Shown here one piece after another: positions 59,471 through 64,000 of a stretch of 64,000 nucleotides of DNA. Under the pieces are notes generated by a model. It had not been told where the DNA came from. It saw nothing but the letters and a program-made list of their open reading frames with translations, and ran no database searches. The stretch lies in NCBI GenBank assembly GCA_963752815.1, contig CAVVZI010000015.1, forward strand, positions 1,488,001-1,552,000, given 5' to 3'. Position 1 is the stretch's first letter, and each line of letters starts with the position of its first letter. Source of the DNA: Sva-07 sp963752815. Its GTDB lineage: Bacteria > Actinomycetota > Acidimicrobiia > Acidimicrobiales > Ilumatobacteraceae. The translations under genes were made by a program, and so were the position numbers.

Positions 59471-60250
59471 ATGACCGACACCTCGCTGCTCACCCTCGAA
59501 CGACGCGACGACGGCGTGGCCGTCATCACCCTGGCCAACGGCAAGGTCAACGCGCTGTCGTCGGCGCTGCTCGCCGAACTGCGGGCGACTGCAGAGGCGC
59601 TGGCCGCCGACCCGCCCGGCGCGGTGGTGGTGACGGGCGGCGAACGGATCTTCGCCGCGGGCGCCGACATCTCCGAGTTCGGCGGGCCCGACGAGGCGGC
59701 CGCCATCACCGCCGGGTTCCACGACGCGTTGGATGCGATCGCCGCGCTGCCCCGCTTCGTCATCGCCGCGGTCAGTGGCTACGCACTCGGCGGCGGATGC
59801 GAACTGGCGCTGGCCTGCGACTACCGCATCGTGTCGGAGAAGGCCGTGTTCGGCCAACCCGAGATCCTGCTCGGCATCATCCCCGGTGGCGGCGGTACGC
59901 AGCGTCTGGCCCGAGCGGTCGGGGCCAGCCGGGCGAAGGAACTCTGCCTGACCGGGCGTCAGGTGCGCGCCGAGGAGGCCCTGCGGATCGGGTTGGCCGA
60001 CGAGGTGGTGCCGCACGACGAACTGCACGCACGGGCGCTCGCGCTGGCGGCCGAACTGGCCGGTGGTGCACTCGTCGCCCAGGCGTTGGCCAAGCAGGCG
60101 ATCGACGACGGCCTGTCCGGCTCGCTCGCCGACGGGCTGGCCATCGAGCGGGCGAAGTTCGAGGAGGTCTTCCACTCCGCCGATTCACGGATCGGCGTGG
60201 CCAGCTTCCTCGAACACGGCCCGGGCAAGGCCGCCTTCACCGGGCGCTGA
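59471..60250 (+). CDS. Enoyl-CoA hydratase/isomerase family protein
   Basis: 259 residues, crotonase fold. Oxyanion-hole segments FAAGADISEF and SGYALGGGCELAL, and GQPEILLGIIPGGGGTQRL with a Gly at the position that is Glu in many hydratases (second catalytic Glu region to be checked by alignment). C-terminal FEEVFHSADSRIGVASFLEHGPGKAAFTGR. Acts on CoA thioesters. Its end overlaps the convergent SRPBCC gene by 14 bp. Confidence 0.87.
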   Translation: MTDTSLLTLERRDDGVAVITLANGKVNALSSALLAELRATAEALAADPPGAVVVTGGERIFAAGADISEFGGPDEAAAITAGFHDALDAIAALPRFVIAAVSGYALGGGCELALACDYRIVSEKAVFGQPEILLGIIPGGGGTQRLARAVGASRAKELCLTGRQVRAEEALRIGLADEVVPHDELHARALALAAELAGGALVAQALAKQAIDDGLSGSLADGLAIERAKFEEVFHSADSRIGVASFLEHGPGKAAFTGR

Positions 60251-60728
60251 CCGCCTCGCGGCCCGGCGGGTCGCCGCGTTCGACCAGCGCGGCGAGCTTG
60301 TCGAGCGACATGCTCCAACCGAGTTCGTTGTCCTCCGGCGCGACGCCGGGCGGTAGATCCTCGTGGAGCCCGACGAGCTCGGTGCCGCCGTCGATCGCCC
60401 GCAACGTGTACGTGATCGTCATCTCGCCCTGCGTCGCCGGGTCGTCGGTCTCGAACTCCACCGTCTGCACCACCCGCCGACCGGGGTCGAGTTCGACGAA
60501 TCGACCGTGGAACGTGTCGGTCCGGTCGTCGGACTTGCCGGCCGTGGTCGGTGCGTCGTAGGTGAGCGAGATGCGGAACGTGCCGCCGACCTCGGCCTCG
60601 AACCGCTCGACGGAGCTGGTCATCCCGTCGGGCACCATCCACGACTGCACCGCCGCCGGATCGATCAGGGCGCGGTACACGGCGTCCGGGGTGGCGCGGA
60701 TCGTGCGGGTGATCCGGGTCGTGGCCAT
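60237..60728 (-). CDS. SRPBCC/AHSA1-like domain protein
   Basis: 163 residues: N-terminal TTRITRTIRATPDAVYRALIDPAAVQSW, central YDAPTTAGKSDDRTDTFHGRF and VVQTVEFETDD, C-terminal GWSMSLDKLAALVE, the AHSA1 (activator of Hsp90-like) START-fold layout. Binds an unknown hydrophobic ligand. ATG 60728 gives the canonical N-terminus; ATG 60755 (overlapping the transporter stop as TGATG) would add nine residues and couple translation. Confidence 0.83.
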   Translation of the reverse strand: MATTRITRTIRATPDAVYRALIDPAAVQSWMVPDGMTSSVERFEAEVGGTFRISLTYDAPTTAGKSDDRTDTFHGRFVELDPGRRVVQTVEFETDDPATQGEMTITYTLRAIDGGTELVGLHEDLPPGVAPEDNELGWSMSLDKLAALVERGDPPGREAVSAR

Positions 60729-60754
60729 CAGTGCCGGTCCATCGTGCCGGTCCA

Positions 60755-61999
60755 TCAGTGCAGCGGCACCAGGGCGTCGCCCACCGGCTCGCCCGCCAAC
60801 GGTCGCCGGAGCGACCACGCGGCACGGGCCATCCACAATCCGGAGCCGACCATCGTCAGCATGACCACCGCGCACATCGCGTAGGCGGCCGTGCGGCCGA
60901 ACGCCTCGTACAGCGCGCCGGTGAGCACGGCCATCGCTCCGGCCGACACCGCCTGTGCCGCGCCGAGCACGCCCTGTGCGCCCGCTTGGCGTTCGATGGG
61001 GACCGTGAGTCCGACCGCTACCCCGGTGCTCGACACGGTGAGGCCATCGCACACCGAGTGCACCATCGCGACGGCGAAGATCGCCCCGCCCGTCGGCATC
61101 ACGCCGTAGAGGAACATGAAGGTCGCGCCAGCGGCGAGCCCGAGTGTGGCGAGGCGGAACGGCCCGATGGTCTGCGCCAACCGGCCACCGATCGGACCGA
61201 GCACGATCAGTGGCAGCGCGAACAGCGTGATGCCCAGGTTGGCGATCCACTCGCTCGTGCCGAGGTCCTTGTGGACGAGCGCCCACAGGGCGTCGAACGT
61301 GCCGATCATCACGAACACGGCGGCACCCATCACGACGGCACCGGCGAACGGTCGGATGCGCAGCAGGTCGAGGGCCAGGCGGCGGCTGGTCGGGTCGATC
61401 GTCTCCTGCACCCTGACCCGGGCGACGAACGGCAGCAGCAGCATCGTCGCCGTGGCGACGACGAGGAACGGGGCGGCGATGCCGAACGGCCCGACCAGCA
61501 CGGCCGAGATCGCCGGGCCGAGGGCGAAGCCGAACACGTCCGCGGCGAGCAGCCGACCGAGGTTGGAGCCGAGATTGTCGGGGTCGGCGAGGATCACGAT
61601 GCGCCGGACGGCCGGTACCGCGGCGCCGATACCCACACCGCTGATGAAGCGGCCGATCAGGATCGGGAGCAGCGTGGTGCTGAGGGCCATCAGCACCACG
61701 CCGATCACGTTGACGGTGACCCCGATCAGCACGATGCGGCGGGCATGGCCGCGGTCGGCGAGCGGCGCGATCACCAGCTGCGAGAGGAACCCGGCGAGGA
61801 AGCCGACCCCGATCACGATGCCGATCGAGGATTCGCTGATGCCGTACTTCTCGCGGTAGTCGTCGACGATCGTGAACAACACGCCGTACCCGGCCGCGAG
61901 CGTCGCCATCAGCCCGCCGAACGCGAAGAACAGCAGGCGTGGCGACGGTGGGGTCGGATCCTCGAGCGTCCGATCGGCCGGACGGGCGTTCAGCCGCAT
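60755..61999 (-). CDS. MFS transporter
   Basis: 414 residues, 12 helices. LFFAFGGLMATLAAGYGVLFTIV begins helix 1; GFLSQLVIAPLADRGHARR is motif A; GIGAAVPAVRRI lies in helix 4. The length and lack of extra domains fit a drug/metabolite exporter of the YajR/SetA group in general terms; no substrate inferred. ATG 61999 chosen on a TAGATT box 7 nt upstream; ATG 62008 is the alternative. Confidence 0.86.
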   Translation of the reverse strand: MRLNARPADRTLEDPTPPSPRLLFFAFGGLMATLAAGYGVLFTIVDDYREKYGISESSIGIVIGVGFLAGFLSQLVIAPLADRGHARRIVLIGVTVNVIGVVLMALSTTLLPILIGRFISGVGIGAAVPAVRRIVILADPDNLGSNLGRLLAADVFGFALGPAISAVLVGPFGIAAPFLVVATATMLLLPFVARVRVQETIDPTSRRLALDLLRIRPFAGAVVMGAAVFVMIGTFDALWALVHKDLGTSEWIANLGITLFALPLIVLGPIGGRLAQTIGPFRLATLGLAAGATFMFLYGVMPTGGAIFAVAMVHSVCDGLTVSSTGVAVGLTVPIERQAGAQGVLGAAQAVSAGAMAVLTGALYEAFGRTAAYAMCAVVMLTMVGSGLWMARAAWSLRRPLAGEPVGDALVPLH

Positions 62000-62006
62000 G
62001 GCCCGC

Positions 62007-62012
62007 AATCTA
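62007..62012 (-). promoter_or_regulatory. -10 box for the MFS gene at 60755, leaderless type
   Basis: TAGATT on the minus strand ending 7 nt before ATG 61999. Confidence 0.45.
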
Positions 62013-62077
62013 CCGACCTCACCCCGCCGCCCTCCCCGGGGTTTGCGCGGGTTGGCGCGGGGTTTGCGGACCGGTGG

Positions 62078-64000
62078 TCAGCCCGACGCGACGAGGCCGG
62101 TGTCGTACACGCTCGACAGGCCGGGATGCGTCGGCAGCGCACGGACGGTGACACCCCACGGCCCGGCGCCCTGCGGTTCGATCGATCCCGACCAGGTGTT
62201 CCCGTCGCGCTGGAGCAACTCGACGGTGAGGTGGGTCTCGTCGAACGTGCCGTCGGCGAGGAGCGGCCCGTGGACGCACTGCACGGTCAGCTCGCCGGCG
62301 TCGAGTTCGCCGGGATCGAGTTCGGCCACGATGTCGCGGGCCTCGCCGGCGGTCGGCCCGGCGAGCGCGCCGACGTCGGTCACCAGCCAGACGCGCACGG
62401 TGGGCCACCCCGCCGCGACGCGCGACTTCCAGTCGGCGAGTTCACGAGCACCCGCCCCGCCCTCGGCCGTCCGGGCGCGGGCTGACGCCGCCGCCGGCTC
62501 GTAGAGGTCGGTCACGTAGTCGCGCACCATGCGGCTGGCGCTGACGTTCCAACCGAGCGTGGCCCAGTTGTTCGCCACGTACTCGAGCCACCGATGCGGG
62601 ATGCCGTCGTCGCCCCGGTCGTAGTACATCGGCACGATCCGGTTCTCGATCACGTCGAACGTCGCGTTCGCCTCGCGATGGTCGCGCCGCTTCTCGTCGT
62701 CGTCGTGGTCGAACGACGGGATGTCGAAGCCGTTCGTCCCGTCGGTCATCTCGTCCCACCACCCATCGAGGATCGAGCAGTTGAGGACGCCGTTCAGCGC
62801 CGCCTTCATCCCGCTCGTCCCGCATGCCTCCATCGGTCGACGTGGGGTGTTCAACCACACGTCGCAGCCGTGGTACATCGTCCGGGCGATCCCGATGTCG
62901 TAGTCGGGGATGAACACGAACCGGTGCCGCACATCGTGCTCGCTCGCCAGGTGATGGATCTCCTGGATGAGCGCCTTGCCGGGCTGGTCGGCAGGGTGGG
63001 CCTTGCCGGCGAACACGAACTGCACCGGGCGCTCGGGGTCGAGCAGCATCTTCTTCAACCGGTCGAGCTGACTCAACAGGAGCGTCGAGCGCTTGTACGT
63101 GGCGAAGCGGCGGGCGAAGCCGATCGTCAACACGTCCGGATCGAGCAGGTCGTGACCGAGCAGGTCGCGGACCATCCCGACGAGTTCCAGGCGGCCGGTG
63201 TTGCGGATGTCCCAGATGACCGAGCGGTCGAGTTGGTGGACCGGCTTCCAGTCCTCCGCGGACGCGAGGTGCCAATCCTCTCCCAGCGTCTCGGTGAACA
63301 TCTCGTCGACACGGTTGCTGACCCAACTGCGGGCGTGGACACCGTTCGTGACGTGGCCGATCGGGGCGTTCACGGCAGGCAGTTCCGGCCACATGCCGCC
63401 GAACATCTGCCGCGACACGGCGCCATGGAGGCGGGCGACCCCGTTCGACCGGGCGGCCAAGCGCAGGCCCATCACCGCCATGTTGAACTTGCCGTCCGGT
63501 TCGTCGGCGCGTGTGCCCAGTTCGAACACGTCGTCGAACTCCACCCCGCACGCTTCGGCGAAGCTCGTGAAGTACTGCTCGAACAGTTCCCGCGGGAAGC
63601 GGTCGATGCCCGCCGGCACGGGGGTGTGCGTGGTGAACACCCCGCCGGCCCGCACCGCTTCGACGGCTTCGGTGAACGACAGTCCCTGCTCGGTCCACTC
63701 CCGTACCCGTTCGAGGCCGAGGAACCCGGCGTGGCCCTCGTTGGTGTGGAACACCTGCGGGTGCAGGTCGAGGGCCCGCAACGCCCGTACGCCGCCGATG
63801 CCGAGCACGATCTCCTGGCGGAGCCGGTGCTGCTCGTCGCCGCCGTAGAGCCGGTTGGTGACCGCGATCGCCTCGGGCGGGTTCCCGGGGACGTTCGTGT
63901 CGAGCAGGTACAGGCGGATGCGGCCGACGTCGACGCGCCACACCCGGACCTGCACCTCGACGTCGGCGAGATCGACGGCGATCTGCACACCGGTCGGTTG
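62078..64000 (-). CDS. glgP: Alpha-glucan (maltodextrin/glycogen) phosphorylase, C-terminal part
   Basis: About 640 residues in the window; the N-terminus lies beyond 64000. HTNEGHAGFLGLERVREW, NGVHARSWV, FARRFATYKRSTLLL, FAGKAHPADQPGKALIQEI and the PLP-lysine region ACGTSGMKAALNGVLNCSILDGWWDE identify the short alpha-glucan phosphorylase (DUF3417-containing) type common in actinobacteria. Releases glucose 1-phosphate from glycogen. An additional C-terminal beta domain (from about TVRVWLVTDVGAL) is present. Downstream gene is the MFS gene, 79 bp away. Confidence 0.9.
   Translation of the reverse strand, partial: QPTGVQIAVDLADVEVQVRVWRVDVGRIRLYLLDTNVPGNPPEAIAVTNRLYGGDEQHRLRQEIVLGIGGVRALRALDLHPQVFHTNEGHAGFLGLERVREWTEQGLSFTEAVEAVRAGGVFTTHTPVPAGIDRFPRELFEQYFTSFAEACGVEFDDVFELGTRADEPDGKFNMAVMGLRLAARSNGVARLHGAVSRQMFGGMWPELPAVNAPIGHVTNGVHARSWVSNRVDEMFTETLGEDWHLASAEDWKPVHQLDRSVIWDIRNTGRLELVGMVRDLLGHDLLDPDVLTIGFARRFATYKRSTLLLSQLDRLKKMLLDPERPVQFVFAGKAHPADQPGKALIQEIHHLASEHDVRHRFVFIPDYDIGIARTMYHGCDVWLNTPRRPMEACGTSGMKAALNGVLNCSILDGWWDEMTDGTNGFDIPSFDHDDDEKRRDHREANATFDVIENRIVPMYYDRGDDGIPHRWLEYVANNWATLGWNVSASRMVRDYVTDLYEPAAASARARTAEGGAGARELADWKSRVAAGWPTVRVWLVTDVGALAGPTAGEARDIVAELDPGELDAGELTVQCVHGPLLADGTFDETHLTVELLQRDGNTWSGSIEPQGAGPWGVTVRALPTHPGLSSVYDTGLVASG

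Overview
The window reads as a chromosomal segment of a high-GC actinobacterium. Gene order (argS-lysA-hom-thrC-rho-rpmE-prfA-prmC ... glyA-wecA-like-atpIBEFHAGDC ... murA) is the classic actinobacterial housekeeping block. GTG starts, GTGA/ATGA/TGATG overlaps, an Asp-type MurA and a GlnR-like nitrogen cluster fit that phylum. The absence of thrB after thrC and two separate b subunits in the ATP synthase point away from Mycobacterium/Streptomyces. My guess is Acidimicrobiia (Ilumatobacter-like), an inference only. No phage, IS element or CRISPR array was found.

Layout. 0-2.6 kb: end of a sugar ABC transporter operon, a two-operator promoter and a LacI-type regulator. 2.6-9.4 kb: deoC, tRNA-Arg(CCG), two tiny acidic protein genes ahead of a DUF72 gene, a lipoprotein, a zinc dehydrogenase, a hemerythrin, two VOC proteins and a PEP-mutase/isocitrate-lyase protein. 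9.5-24.5 kb: amino-acid and translation core (argS, lysA, a PemK-like/P-loop kinase/ABC-2 transporter cassette, hom, thrC, rho, rpmE, prfA, prmC). 24.5-33.4 kb: accessory insert (nucleotide cyclase, DUF4097-like protein, TerB-like protein, DPP-IV-like peptidase, alcohol dehydrogenase, nucleoside hydrolase, lipoprotein, thiolase-like protein). 33.4-44.7 kb: rpiB, glyA, a WecA-like transferase and the complete F1Fo ATP synthase operon. 44.9-54.1 kb: SDR, glpX, two very short genes (one for a 37-residue peptide), an S9 peptidase, a J-domain protein, a hydrolase, an MFS transporter and murA. 54.2-64 kb: amtB-glnK with a KdpD/KdpE-like two-component pair, NifU-like and MeaB-like proteins, enoyl-CoA hydratase, SRPBCC, MFS and the C-terminal part of an alpha-glucan phosphorylase.

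Three whole-window observations stand out. (1) Ten reading-frame breaks, all of the same +1 (insertion) sense, fall in argS (3), lysA, an ABC-2 permease, rho, a DUF4097-like gene and a lipoprotein gene (3), all between 9.9 and 31.3 kb. Several of these genes are essential, so assembly or sequencing insertions are the likeliest cause. (2) Intergenic space is populated by families of palindromic elements. One is a 31-bp unit with 8-bp arms that differ between loci around a conserved 15-nt core; it occurs seven times at five loci, including inside the prmC tail and in divergent promoter regions. Others are near-identical 51-52 bp palindromes present as pairs tens of kb apart, one pair with a compensatory change. 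(3) About 17 genes have a TANNNT-type -10 box ending only 6-10 nt before the start codon, implying that leaderless or near-leaderless mRNAs are a common expression mode here.
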